A DNA stretch of 64,000 nt from Sternotherus odoratus (lineage: Eukaryota > Chordata > Testudines > Kinosternidae): assembly GCA_032164245.1 (NCBI GenBank), contig JAVMKO010000001.1, positions 163,919,434-163,983,433 of the forward strand, read 5' to 3'. The notes beneath the pieces are model-generated. The model was not told the DNA's origin, did not search any database, and saw only the letters and a list, made by a program, of their open reading frames with translations. This document shows positions 23,011 to 34,547 of this stretch, one piece after another; the first letter of the stretch is position 1; each line of letters starts with the position of its first letter. The translations under genes were made by a program, and so were the position numbers.

Positions 23011-23989
23011 TAAAGGATGCCCAAGCTATGTTGAGGTGGGGGACAGAGCGGGGTTAAGACCAGCAGTGACATAGGCTTTAGCTCTGTTCTTCAGATCTGT
23101 GAAACCCACAACAGGCAAACTGATTTAGAGCCAGATTTTCAAAATAGGTTATTCCCCACTTGAGTAACCAGATTTTCAGTAGAATTTTGCATGTTTGGCA
23201 TTGAACTCTTCTGAAAATCTGGTCATGCTGGCAGAAAGCTGGCTCTTATTTCAGTGCCTGACTGAGAAAGGAGCTCTTTTGAGAATCTGGTTCCAAGTGT
23301 GAGCACTCAGCACTTGAAAAATCTGCCCATGAGCAATTTGGAGAACCCAGCCTTTCAATGTGATTGGATACTTTGGGCATTTCCTTAGTATAGGTGGGGC
23401 TGGTGGCACTGCCTCTTAAGATTGCCGGATACTTCCTGTTATAAGACCCTGGCTTTGCCACGTTACCCATGTGGGCTGAAATTTGCCATGCTGGGTGCCA
23501 GGCTGAATTGATTTGTTGACTTGAAAGTTCAGAGCAAACGGTTGAGCTGTTTCTGAGAATGAGGCAAGGGAAAAATATGTTGTGCCCATGTTAAAAAAAA
23601 AAATCTATTGATCCTTTCTTTGAAAAGCTCTAGCACCATGCCTGCTTTGGAGCAAGGACTTGAACTTTGGAAAAGGGTTGGCCTTAGTGTCAGGGATGTG
23701 CCTTTCTGACCCCAAATTTGCAAGGCTTTGAAAAATCATAGATTGAACATGCTCAGGAGAGATACATTCTCCAAAGATTCAGTCATCACTGAGCATGCTC
23801 CAACTTGGAGCTGAGCAGGACTTTCCCTGCAATTGCAGCTCTGGGTTACTGTCCAGGCACCGGAAATGAGAGCCGAAAAACTGTCTCTTCTTTGCTTTCA
23901 TTCCATCTAGGCAGTATGGAGGAGGAAGCTGCCTGATTTGAATGCAGAGGGAACAAGAGGTGAAGGCAGTGGAGAGTAGATTGGGACAA
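23011..23989. other. Unrecognised non-genic DNA
   Basis: No gene is recognised. The stretch at about 23120-23230 contains 'agattttcaaaatagg', 'agattttcagtag' and 'tctgaaaatctgg', which resembles the dispersed palindromic repeats. Confidence 0.45.
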
Positions 23990-24680
23990 GGACCTTGGGA
24001 GTGGAGACTGGGACCGGAGGCTGGTAGGGGAAAGGAGAGAAAGTAAGACTGGTTGGGCAAGGAGACTGAGAGGGAGTCAGGGAGGGAAACAAGGGAGGGG
24101 ATTGTGATCCAATAGGTGGGGAGAGGGAAGAGTGAGATAAGATGGGACGTTGGAGAGACACTGGGTCAGAAGAGGGAGGGAGATAGGGATTGACAACCAA
24201 TGGGGTGGGGGGGAAGAAGGTGAGAGGGGATGGGAGATAGATCTAGCAAGGAGCTGGGTTGTGAGGTGGAGAAGAACTGTGTCAGGCTAGGCAAAGAGAT
24301 TGGGAGAAGGAGCTGGGGGAGAAGGGGCACTGAGACTGGGTCTGGAAGCCAGTGGGGATAGGACATGTGAGAGGAGGAGACTGGAGCCCAGGGTGGGAGA
24401 GGCAGTGATATCTCCGGTGAGGGTCTGAGGATAAACTGGGATTGGCTGTCAAAGGAAACTGGGAGGGGGGGGGGGGGAGACTGGGTTAGGACAGACAGTC
24501 CAGGGGGGTGAGATTACGACATGCTGGGCAAGGAGACTGGAACTGGGATGAAAAGCCCAAAGAGTGGAGACTGGGACTGACTAGATGAGAAAAGGACTGG
24601 GATGAGAAGCCAGGCACAGGGAAGAGATAGGACAGGGATAGGTTGGAGGGGACAGAGCAGAAAGGGAATGCTGGATAGAG
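23990..24680 (+). repeat. Purine-rich degenerate tandem tract
   Basis: The plus strand is about 80 percent purine for nearly 700 bp. Motifs such as 'ggagactggga', 'gggagggga' and 'gagactggg' recur at irregular spacing, with a G run at about 24466-24477. This is a decayed minisatellite or homopurine tract. Antisense open frames rich in Pro, Ser and Leu are its shadow. Confidence 0.6.
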
Positions 24681-24906
24681 AATGGGAAAAGTCTAGACAC
24701 ATTCCCCTCCAGAGCGTGGAAAGGAACCCAAGATTCTCAAGCCTCAAATTCCTCTGGTCTTCCCAAATATCTGCAAAACCCAGTGGCAAGGAGTGTGTGT
24801 GTATGGATCCCCTTGTAGTGCTGGTCCACATAGAGGACAACAGCCTACTATTGCTATCAGTTATTACATTGTCAAGTGGTAGGAAGTCTATGCTGTGTCT
24901 CTAAAG

Positions 24907-26065
24907 CAGTGCTTCTCAAATAGTGGGGCACGCCCCCCAGGGGGGGCGCGAGGCTCCGTAAAGGGGGGCTCAGTGGCACGCCGGGAATGGTAGTCCCTGC
25001 GCTCCCCGCCGGGCCCGTTCATTGCGGGTGGCAGGACTCTGTTTCCCGGCGTGCCGCGGGGCGCTGGGCGTGTCCGGGCGGGGCGGGGAGCGCGAGGGAA
25101 GGCGGCTCAGTGGGTTCAGGCTGCGCTCGGTGCCGCCGCCATCGTGGGAGCCGCACGGTAAGTGCGGGCCCAGGTAGGCGGGCTGGGCAGGGGAGCGGAG
25201 CTCCCATGAATCAGTAACTCCCATGAATCATGAGCGGAGCTCCCATGAATCAGTAACTCCTTAAAAGACGGGGGGCGGGGGAGTTAGGAATAGATAAAAG
25301 ATGGGGGGCGGGGGAGTTAGGAATAGATAGTTTTCAAAGTGGAGAGAAGTAAATAGTGGGGATCTGTGCTGGGACCAATGCTGTTCAACACATTTAGACA
25401 TGATTTGGAAAAAAGGAGTAAAGAGTGAAATGGCAAAGATTGTGGACAGTACAAAATTACTCAAGATAATTAGGTCCAAAGCGGACTGTGAAGAGTTACA
25501 AAGGAAACTCACAAAACTGGGTGACGGCAAGAAAACCGGAGATAAAATTCATTGTTGATAAATGCAAAGATAATACACATGGGGAAACAATAAACCCAAC
25601 CATTTATACAAAATGATGGAGTCTAAATTTAGCATTTATCACTCAAGAAAGACACCCTGGAATCATCATGGATAGTTTTCTGAAAACATCTGCTCAATGT
25701 ACAGCAGCAGTCAAAACGCCATTAATAGCCATTAATCATTGTAGCCATTAATCCAGACATCACCTCTGATTAAAAAATCAGCTCAAATTATTTTATATAT
25801 TTTTGTTTTGCAGGTTAAAGTTTTTTTTAATATTGTGCTCCTTTAAATCTTTTCTGCTACAGTTAATAAAGCTATTCTTTGTTGTAAATTGATCCACATT
25901 TCTTTCTTTTTTTATTCTCATATACGTTAATAAGGATACAGTGTTATGCAGAGGTGTACTTATAACAATTTTATAGACAAATGATACTATTTACAGTCGC
26001 GGGGGGGCGCGAAATGTTTTCTTCTTCCTAGGGGGGGCATGACAGAAAATAATTGAGAAGCACTG
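24907..26065. mobile_element. hAT transposon remnant with CpG-rich 5' end and perfect TSD
   Basis: The termini are CAGTGCTTCTCAAATA and, in reverse complement, CAGTGCTTCTCAATTA. The 8-bp duplication ctctaaag flanks both sides (24899-24906, 26066-26073). The first 300 bp are CpG-rich and include 'ccgccgccatcgtgg' followed by a consensus splice donor, GTAAGT, at 25158-25163. It therefore looks like the promoter and first exon of a once autonomous hAT. Then come small tandem duplications (25199-25329), an embedded CR1 piece (25330-25740) and a 3' part with AATAAA at about 25864. No transposase exon survives. Confidence 0.85.
25330..25740 (+). mobile_element. CR1 LINE fragment inside the hAT element
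   Basis: The segment matches the 3' part of the CR1 reverse-transcriptase region as I know it from turtles: 'gatctgtgctgggaccaatg', 'gtacaaaattactcaagata', 'cacaaaactgggtgac' and 'ttgttgataaatgcaaag' occur in the canonical order. It has many substitutions and small deletions and no open frame. It was either inserted into the hAT or carried with it. Confidence 0.8.
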
Positions 26066-26073
26066 CTCTAAAG

Positions 26074-27915
26074 GTTCCAACTCTGCTGATGAACTGTATG
26101 TGTCAAGATAAGACTTCATGATGGAATCTGTTTTTTCAGTTTGCTTTTTTAGAAATCTAGGAAATTGCACACACAAAATATTGTGTAACTCCAGTGAGTT
26201 CAATAGTTACAATAGCCTACAACTGGTGTAAAGGAGAGGAGCGCTGCTTCAAATCCAAACTTCCCTAAATGTGGATGTATAAAAGGGATTATTTCACTCA
26301 GGTTAATTTTAGAGATAGGCCTCAGGCCTGAAGTTTGGAAGTGGAGTTTGCATCCCCCGTGTTTTGATATGCAGGCCAGGCCCATTGCTATTATCATTAT
26401 TTTCTACTTGAAGTTTCCTTTCCTTGTCTTGCTCTTCATTATCCTTGTTCAAAAGCTGTATACATTTGTTACTTACCTTGAAGCTTTGCAGAATCCCAAT
26501 GAGACCTCTCTAGTGGCTGTAGTTACATAAATACCCTAGCCCTAGGGAAGAAAATGTCTGATGCCTACTGATGATCCCATAATAGCAACCACACCCCTTT
26601 TGTGTGAAAGAGTTTCAACTTTAATATAATAAAGTCTCTGACAAACAATGTTTTGTGATACTAAGGTTACTACAGTCCTCAACAGCCTTATAAATCAGCC
26701 ATCAGATTTGGGGTGTAACACTGCTAAATCCCAGTAGCCACACTTCGCTGTTCCCATTACTCTGATAGGCCGCTACTCCTGTTCCCGTTACTCTGGCCCA
26801 CTACTCCCATTCTCGTTACTCTGATGGGCTGCAGGTGGCCTACCACTGCTCTAAAGTCAAAGAAAGAAAGTGAGAGAGTGTCTCTTCTTTTCTTTTTGAG
26901 ATGCTGGTCTGTGAAGCCCATTGATAACTCAATCCTTCCAAGCAAATGTGGAAGGAAGCAGCATTGAAGCATATGTGGCAGAAGCCCTGAAGGCAAGATG
27001 GCAGCAATTACATGTGTATTTTAAATTAATTCAGTATTCATTCATAAGACTGTGATGACCTAACAGAGAGAGAGGTAGGGACCGGTAGTGCTAAAAGTGA
27101 ACTGTTCTAAAAGGAAAATCAAATTCTAAAAAATGATGGGTTTGGGTTGGAGATGGACTTTATCTCCTCAACCTCACCCCCACCCCACCCCCACATTATT
27201 TTATATGGGTGAAGTGAATGTTATCCTTTAATCTCCAGCAGATGAAGAACAGATTCTTCCTCAGCACACGCACCCCCTCCCCATCCATAAAATGTGCTAG
27301 GTATATGTGTGCCTTGAATTTTTATAAAATCTAAAAGAAAAAATGTAGCATGCTAGTAAGTGTGTTACCAGGGTGCAGCTGAAGCAGGGTTTCAGTGCCT
27401 ACATGCAAATCTTGTTGCTCTGTAAAGCAAAACTCAGCAAGAACAAGACTGACAATTTATTCTTCTCAGCAAAACAATTAGCTTTTGAAAAAGAAAACTG
27501 GGGCTATCTAATTTATGACATACGTTGCAGTAGCTGTTGGGGCCAATGTATATCAAAACCCATCTATTTACCAAATAAATGCCTTTTGAAGTTGGCCTTG
27601 TACAAACTAGACTGCCTAATAAGTGCAGTTAGATATCTTTATTTCCTAAAATTTTATATCTGACAGTATTACAAGGCAATAGAACGCCACTCTTTAAATA
27701 GCGATAATGGCTACTAAAAAAACCCAGATGCTTTAAGCTGGCCTTGTACAAATTAGCCTGTACTTTGACATCTGTATTTGTTGTAGTGTTTAAATTGTGT
27801 AAGTATACAAAAAGCATGGTCAATATCCTTTGGGTTTTAATTGCTGTAGTGTAGTTCATGGAAGGAGCATTAAACAAAACAGAAATCCATTTAAAAGCTA
27901 GAGGCACCTTTTGTG
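26074..27915. other. Unrecognised non-genic DNA
   Basis: Apart from the small minisatellite at 26743-26829 no feature is recognised. A weak pair of related segments, 'ggccttgtacaaactag' at about 27596 and 'ggccttgtacaaattag' at about 27739, suggests a diverged local duplication. Confidence 0.45.
26743..26829. repeat. Minisatellite, about 3 units of 28-31 bp
   Basis: Three units of the form 'cgctactcctgttcccgtta' plus 'ctctgatgggc' follow one another with a few substitutions and length changes. Confidence 0.75.
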
Positions 27916-27936
27916 TACACACACACACACACACTA

Positions 27937-27988
<52 letters not shown>
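27916..27988. repeat. Compound (AC)n-(TC)n microsatellite
   Basis: A run of about nine AC units is joined through 'tatctg' to about 25 TC units. It is likely to be polymorphic in length. Confidence 0.95.
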
Positions 27989-27992
<4 letters not shown>

Positions 27993-29639
27993 CTGGACGA
28001 ATAGATACATTTAACCTGCTAGACCAGCAAATCAATGTTTCTCTTTTTTATAGACAAGTGAAAATGATTCTTTTGCACTATTGACCCGAACCACACCGAG
28101 CACTGGGAAATGCAGGATAGCCTGCTGCTTCCTTTATATAGCTAAAAGTTGAGAGCTGCTTTAAATTATCACTCACTGAAACCTGGGCATTGTGGCCAGG
28201 AGGGAACAAAATGGCCTTCTATGGTTTCCTTAAAATTTACCAAGAGATTCCACTTTCCTATTCTATCCCTATACACTGGCCACCTCACAAGCCCCAAAAT
28301 AAGGGGCATACCAATAGTGGAACCTAGGGTAGGAGGGAGTGGGGTCATAGCACACACTACTATAGCCATTCTAGCTTGAATCATAAACCAAGAGGCTGTT
28401 GCTAAATTACAATAGGGGCCATTTCAGACCCACATCAACCTAGCGCTGGGGTGGAACACAAAGGTGGATTAAATTCACCTTTGCACATCCTCTATCTGGG
28501 CTGTACTTGGCTGTGCTGCAGTGCCAGGAAATGCAACAATTAAGTTGACCCTAGGTTTGCAGTTTAAACTCTGTATAGTGCTAGCATTTCACTATGGATG
28601 GCATGCTGGCACAGAGTAGGATAATTGCTGGAGTGATTCTCCATGACATGTTAAACTTACAGCAATAGATATTCATATCTCTTTGCACTACCCCCTCTCT
28701 GTAACAGAAAATAAAAACAGTATTTTGAAAAGCTTAAAGACAAAGCTGCAAGCCAAAATGTAATTCAGTAGCAGGCCACCCTCAGAGGGAGCTGAGATAG
28801 TAACAGAAAAATGGTATTCTAAATGAGCAATCAGCATGAAAAAAAACTTTGTCACTCCATAACCTACATAACATTTTTCCTCATATTTATTTATTACACT
28901 TTAAATTCCCTGAGCTTTATATCATTTCATAACATATCTCCTTTGCAATGGTCCTCAAACAAATTCATTACTTACTACAGGAACTCTCAGGTGATTAAAG
29001 TCAACTATTATCTTCAATATTTAACAATAAAAACCCACTGCAAAATCCTCTCCCTCTCCTCCCAATGCTGCTAGAAAAAGACCACCAGCTTAATAAGTAT
29101 GGAAGTGGCCAGTACAGTGCAAGTCAGAAGGGGGGACTGGTTTAAATAAACTATTGTAGACTGTTAATTGATTCCACCCAAGTGCATGTGTATGTGTTGT
29201 CCTTGTGGCGAAGGGTAGACAATTTATGAAGTATGTTAAAATATGTCTGTCTCTCTCTTTGTAAATAAATTGTTTGGAGTTCTCGGATTCCTAGCTAAAT
29301 GCTTGCAAAGTTTATCAGGACTCACAGTGGTGTTGGTTCAAAATAGGATCCTGCAATTATCACTCAATTACAGTACTTTGAAATCAGACATTGAGGCACC
29401 ATTGGCATAGCCCCAGGAAAACACTGTGTGCAGAGATACCCGTCACAATGCTGCTGCTAACTGCAAACATGAAATTCATTTTAATCCATTGTGTGCTGAA
29501 CAGGTTGATGATGTTGGATCAATTCACCACTTTGATTTTGCAAGGTCCGTGTGAATAAAGTGTAAGCTAAGGCTCTGATTCATGCAAACTATTCTATTAT
29601 TTACTAAGGTGTCAGAAGATATGGCTACAGATATTTTAT
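27989..29639. other. Unrecognised non-genic DNA
   Basis: No gene or named repeat is recognised on either strand. Confidence 0.5.
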
Positions 29640-29825
29640 GTGGGAGTCTATGACTACACTATGCAGTTTTTAGCGACATGGCTGTGCCACAATAGCCATG
29701 CTACTAAAAGGCACGCAGTGTAGCTGCTGTTTGTTGGTGGGAGAGAGCTCCCCCGCCAACAGAAAACTTCCACCCCCACAAAGCAGGAAAGCCAGGATAA
29801 ACCCAGAAATGCTTTAGCTCCATGC
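29640..29825. mobile_element. Fragment of a fold-back DNA transposon
   Basis: The segment starts near 'gactacactatgcag', resembling the 'tctacact' termini of MITEs in this window. It contains 'tgtgccacaatagcc', 'gcacgcagtgtagctgc' and a short inverted repeat, 'tgttggtggg' and 'cccgccaaca'. The right terminus is not identified, so class and limits are uncertain. Confidence 0.4.
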
Positions 29826-29878
29826 CCCCTTTCAGCTACTACACTCTAGGCAACTAGCTAGGCAACTAGCTAACTAGC

Positions 29879-29915
29879 TGTTAGTCTTTAAGGTGCCACA
29901 GGACTCTTTGTTACC
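29879..29915 (+). mobile_element. 37-bp fragment of a Penelope-like 3' tail
   Basis: 'ttagtctttaaggtgccaca' and then 'ggactctttgttac' are identical in order to the tails at 17310-17340 and 22871-22900. Just upstream is a small tandem repeat of 'aggcaactagct' (29847-29880). Confidence 0.7.
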
Positions 29916-30021
29916 TTAGCTAATTCATGTATAGTATAAAAAGGAATCTTCACATAGAGATAGCTTGGATAATATGCCAGGCTCCAGGCATTTAGAGTGC
30001 TGAACGTCAATAAAATCAGGC

Positions 30022-30557
30022 CATCCCTCAACTCATTCCTCATCAACAACAGGTGGGAGAGAGAATAAATGTAATTAGTAGTGTGGAGGAGCAGGGTGGT
30101 GAGTAGTGTTGAAGTGAAATTTGGCTTTGGCAATCAGCTTGTTGGAAATAAGTCCCTGGTTGCCTGCTCAAGAAAATCAGCATTCTTCCTATTTGCACAA
30201 CCTGGTTTGGCCTCTTGGTCAGTTTTATAAAAACTGGGGCGAGAGGGAGAGGAGATATTATCTGGTACTCAGGCCACCAACCATGTCCACCTCCAACTGC
30301 TCTGCCCCCTCTCTCTGCTGGCTTCTGTCAACAGCACTGTCTCTCTCCTCAGCTAAGTGAGAATGGAAGTGATGTCCCTTCCCCCGAAAGTTCAGACACC
30401 CTTGGCAGCCTGAAGAGGTTCTTCCTCAGGCCCAGTTCACTGGGCTCCTCTTCAGGTCATGCCTCAGCTTGTTCCTCAACAACAACAGGCTCGGGAGAGG
30501 GAATGAATTTAATCAGGAGTGTGGAGAGGCAGGGTGATGAGGGAAGGGATGAAGTAG
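30022..30557. repeat. Pair of diverged direct repeats of about 90-100 bp
   Basis: The segments 30022-30110 and 30455-30557 align through 'cctcatcaacaacaggtggg' against 'cctcaacaacaacaggctcg', then 'agtgtggaggagcagggtgg' against 'agtgtggagaggcagggtga'. They lie about 430 bp apart in the same orientation. Their origin is unknown. Confidence 0.6.
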
Positions 30558-30559
30558 TA

Positions 30560-30738
30560 CTGGGATCGGCAACCTTTGGCAGGTAGCCTGCCTGGGTAAC
30601 CCCCCTGGCAGGCTGGACCAGTTTGTTTACCTATTGCGTCTGCAGATTCAGCCGATCACAGCTCCCACTGGCCGCAGTTCGCTGCTCCAGACCAATGGGG
30701 GCTGCAGGAAGAGGTGCAGGCCAAGGGATGGGATAGGA
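30560..30738. mobile_element. Left half of a hAT fold-back element
   Basis: The terminus reads CTGGGATCGGCAACCTTTGG, one base from the CAGGGATCGG form of hAT termini, and compares with CAGGGGTCGGCAGCCTTT at 52093. The flanking octamer aagtagta has TA in its centre. 'ccactggccgcagttcgctg' and 'accaatgggggctgc' are typical of the left arm of a turtle fold-back hAT as I remember it. The right arm is missing. Confidence 0.65.
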
Positions 30739-30753
30739 GGAGGAAGAAAAATA

Positions 30754-30933
30754 CAAGCAGTCCTCGACTTTACAACGTTCAAGTTACGAAGAACGGCACT
30801 TACGACACTTCTGCATTGACACCCTGATTCGACTTATGACATAGGTGTCGACACAATGGAGTAGAGTTCCGATGTTCTGACTTACAATGCAATTGTAAAG
30901 AACCAATTGTGTCATAAGTCGGAGGACTGCCTG
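30754..30933. mobile_element. Small DNA transposon with TA target site
   Basis: The ends are CAAGCAGTCCTCGACTT and, in reverse complement, CAGGCAGTCCTCCGACTT, with TA on both sides (30752-30753, 30934-30935). The TA flank suggests Tc1/mariner-type mobilisation. It is 180 bp with no coding capacity. Confidence 0.72.
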
Positions 30934-31288
30934 TAAGCCAAAGAAGCAGCAGCAGAAGAACTAATCAGATTCTTTATGTTCGTTGACTCACTCTTTCATT
31001 GTGTAGAGTTTCTAGAGCACTGAGGAGGACTGTGGTGCATGTGACATTCATGAATCAGACAACATTTATAGTAGGGCTGGTAAAACAAAGATTCTGACAG
31101 GTTGGATTTTTGACAACAAAAATTTCACAGGCAACATCTGCATTAAAAAAAAAGACTTTTCATCAGAGAACCAAAAATAAATAATAATTATTATTAATTA
31201 AGTAAAATATTTTTTGTTTCCTTTGGTTTTAAGTCATTTGGGGGGGGGGGTTATGAAGGAAAATGTTTTAGTTTTCAGTTGCTGAATA

Positions 31289-31413
31289 CCCTGTTTCCCC
31301 GAAAGTAAGACATCCCCCAAAAATAAGACGTACTTCAAGTTTTGCCTCTCGCTGTAATATAATGTAATGTAATTTTGGGAGCAAAAATTAATATAAGACA
31401 CTGTCTTATTTTC
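31289..31413. mobile_element. Truncated small DNA transposon ('ccctgtttccccgaaa' type)
   Basis: The left terminus 'ccctgtttccccgaaagtaa' is preceded by TA. The right side ends in 'agacactgtcttattttc', which mirrors the left but lacks the final 'ggggaaacaggg' expected of a full inverted repeat. It is probably a TA-target MITE that has lost its right end. Confidence 0.6.
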
Positions 31414-33291
31414 TTTGTTTTTTTAATAAAAAATTGAAATTTCCCAAAGGAGAAAAAACCTCCACTTCTCTGAGTTCTAATTTATAACCAGTTTTTAGGA
31501 ACTTCTAAAAAAAAAATTTTTTTAAATCATGTTCTTGACAAACTGAACCCAGAGTTTTGCCCCCCTGAAAATATCATGCTTCTGATATTAGCGCCTCATT
31601 GGTTGCATATGATCCTGTTTAATATCCTGCTGGACAGTTCAATGAAAGCTCAGAAAAAAAATTCCCTCCACTACATTCAGGTACATCACTTACTTCTTTA
31701 TTAAACGTAATCATTGCTTTTAAGTTGCATCTATGATGATATTTATGATTGCTCCAAGCCCAGCGATACATAGCCCAACCATAGGGGAAAGGTATTACAG
31801 TACAGAGGTAATTTTTACAAAGATCAATCCCACATTCTGTGGTACATATAAACTAAAAGTATATTCTGAATTAATTTATGCCCCAAATGGTATTTTTAAA
31901 TGGGTCTTATTTAACTGGTATATATCATTTCAGTTTGGTTTTACGTGATAGTGAGCACAACACCAATTTCTCCCTAACTGCTTATAAGTACTACCCAAAA
32001 GAATAACATATTTTTTTAGTGAGAAGCCCCTCAGGAGCAAAGCCTTGTACTTCTCAGCTACACGTTGAGACAGGGACACTCAATCTTGCCTGCAGCTTCA
32101 GTTCAGGTTGAATGCCTTCTGTCAAGATGTAAAGTTGGCTATCCCCCTGTGAGATACAGCTAGCTGTGTTCAGGGCCTCAACCCTGTCATCCTGTCTCCC
32201 ATTTGGGCTCATTTATTATGAGAATTTGCAGGAATCAGCCATGGGGAAAGGGGAAACTCACAGTGACAAACCGAACATATAACAAGGTTCTCTGAGGCCT
32301 GAGGCCTGTCAAAGCCACACTCCTTAATACCGTATGAAACAAAACGCTTGAGTGCAGAGGATAGACATGTCATTGTGGCAGGTCTTTCTCAGATTTGTTA
32401 CTTCTTTTGTTTGCTTTGTTTTTATTCAGGGCTCTGAGTAGGTTTGGGTTATTTAGGTTAAATGAGTCTCCAGTGGTCAAGTGCTCACAGCAAAGGCCGA
32501 CCACAAAAATCAGTTTGATAGTTATTTACCATAACCATATACAAAACCACAAGCAGCAAAGGTTCCCTCAAATACATCAGAGACATTGTACGTCTCTTTA
32601 TTAAAGCATGTCAGTGTTTGCTACATTTCAGTTTGCCTTTAAATCACAAGTAAACTAAGGAACTCTAAAGCAGCAGAACCAAAGCAAAGATCAGAAAGAA
32701 CTGAACAAAAACCAATTCTGTGGAATGAGATTTTTTAAATGCTTTCCTTCCCTTAGGATCTTTTTATTTCCATTGATTTTTACTACATTCCTGCACTGGA
32801 GATTACAGTGATAGGCAGCTCTAAAATATTTTTAATCATTCATAAATAAAGAATCTTTATCATATGAGAGTTATCCGGCCTGCTGTACCATAATGAACAG
32901 GCCATGTATCTCAGTAATGCATTATAATCAATCACAAGTTTTTAAACCAAGGGATGAAGATATTTGATAGAAGCTTTGTAGAGAGCAATGCTATCTGATG
33001 TCACAACGATGTCACCGGGGTAGTATTTATTTTTATCACTCACTTTTTAGTTAGATCAGGATTCCATATTGATTAATGAATATTTTTGTTGGTTTTTTAT
33101 ATTGGTTCCCCCCCCCTTGGTTTTCCTTTTTAGTGACACTGCTTACTCAGACCAAATTTTAAATATTGTTGTTTCCCTTCTCCTTCCTACCCTCTTTTTT
33201 CACATTTTACCCTTCTACCTCTTTCCCAGCCATGGCCTTCCTCTTTTTTTTTTCTTTTTTTTTTTTGGCCTCCCCCTGCCCATTTTCCCAG
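31414..33291. other. Unrecognised AT-rich DNA
   Basis: No gene is recognised. A poly-pyrimidine tract of about 50 bases (about 33240-33290) ends in CAG directly before the possible exon at 33292. Confidence 0.45.
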
Positions 33292-33471
33292 ACCCCAACC
33301 TCAATAAATGTTATTTATGATCATAGTCCATCGGGGTCTCTCCCACCCGGTACTCTCTCTGTTGAGCTCTGTCCAACTGCTGACTTCAAGTCTCACAAGT
33401 ATGGTGTTTTCCGAGACCAAAATGGAGTTTATTGGCCTCTTGTGACCTATGAGGAGCTCCAAAATGACTAG
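33292..33471 (+). other. Possible orphan coding exon or decayed retrocopy, unidentified
   Basis: A pyrimidine tract with TTTT and CCC blocks ends in 'cattttcccag', a good splice acceptor. The frame that follows is open for 59 codons in phase 0 and ends in TAG. Its C-terminal half, with 'KYGVFRDQNGVYWPLVTYEE' near the stop, is unusually protein-like compared with other open frames here: it is rich in aromatic and charged residues and not repetitive. I do not recognise the family. It could be the last exon of a gene lying outside the window, a processed pseudogene fragment or chance. No flanking exon or poly(A) tract could be tied to it. Confidence 0.25.
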
Positions 33472-34547
33472 GGTTGAAAACATCACTTGGCCTGGTGGAG
33501 AATGTCACAGCTTCTTGGGACTTCAGTAATTGAGCAATATGGAAAACTTGCTAGGATTGGGCAGCAGGAGAGGAGAGAGCTGTACATCCCTGAGCCAGTT
33601 GAAATCCCAACTGAAAGAGTTTGCATTCAGCTCATTTGGAGTTTTTGCTTAACTGCCTCTCCGCTCCTTAACTTTGATCTGACCTTTCATGCCATTATAT
33701 TGAACAGGAAGAATGGGTTTATTTACTACTATTAGTCTATTTTGTCATTATCAAATAATCTACCAATGGGGAGATTTTCAAAGGCACAAATGTGAGTTAG
33801 ACACCCAACTGCTATTTGTACCTTTGAAAATATCCTGCTGTGGAGAATGAGAGGTGTATTTCTTTTATTAATATTATATGTACCTCACTTTACTTGCTCG
33901 ATATTATTCTGTCTAACTGAAGCTAAATCAAAGTGACTGTTAGGAAACAAAACACTGACTAGAGGTAAGATATCTCTGTGGAAAAACCAAGGTTCCTTTC
34001 TTTGAATAAGCAATGTCATACCTTTGGAGGAATAACCAATATGTTGCGTTTGAAAAAGCTGTTTTGAGTCACTTTAATCAGATGCTGGTCCCAGGCTTCT
34101 GGAAGGAAGTTTCTTGAAGGTGCCAAACACAACAGGGCCTGTTAAGGACCAGGGGTGGCTACAACCCAGAGACCAAGAGTGGGTGAACCACAAGATCCCA
34201 TCCTAGAAAGAGGAGACAAAAACAAAGCCTGTCATGTGAGGAATGCACTCAAGAGGGACTATAAAAGAGTCCTAATGCATAGCTCAATCTGTAACCACCT
34301 GTTACAAGACAAGTTTTGGCTGCACTATTGAGAAATGTTAGGATGATACACAATGTGTTCTCTTGTTAGAGTATTATGACAAAAGGAGCAGAATCTCTAC
34401 AAAACAAAACTTTTATCTGTCAGCCCGTGAGCAGACACCAATGCAGCCTTAATCAGTTAGCAGAGTCCCACAGTAGTTGGCTAAGCTTATGCATCTCGTG
34501 ATCTTCACATTAATACAGCAAGGCCTCAGCCCAGCACAGCTTGCGTA
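33472..34547. other. Unrecognised non-genic DNA
   Basis: No gene is recognised. A weak palindrome at about 33768-33838 ('gattttcaaaggcacaaatg' with 'tgtacctttgaaaatatc') belongs to the dispersed fold-back repeats. Confidence 0.45.

Noticed and set aside
25000..25200. CpG-rich block as a host gene promoter
   Set aside because: It lies within hAT termini with a perfect TSD. Kept only as a finding about the transposon.
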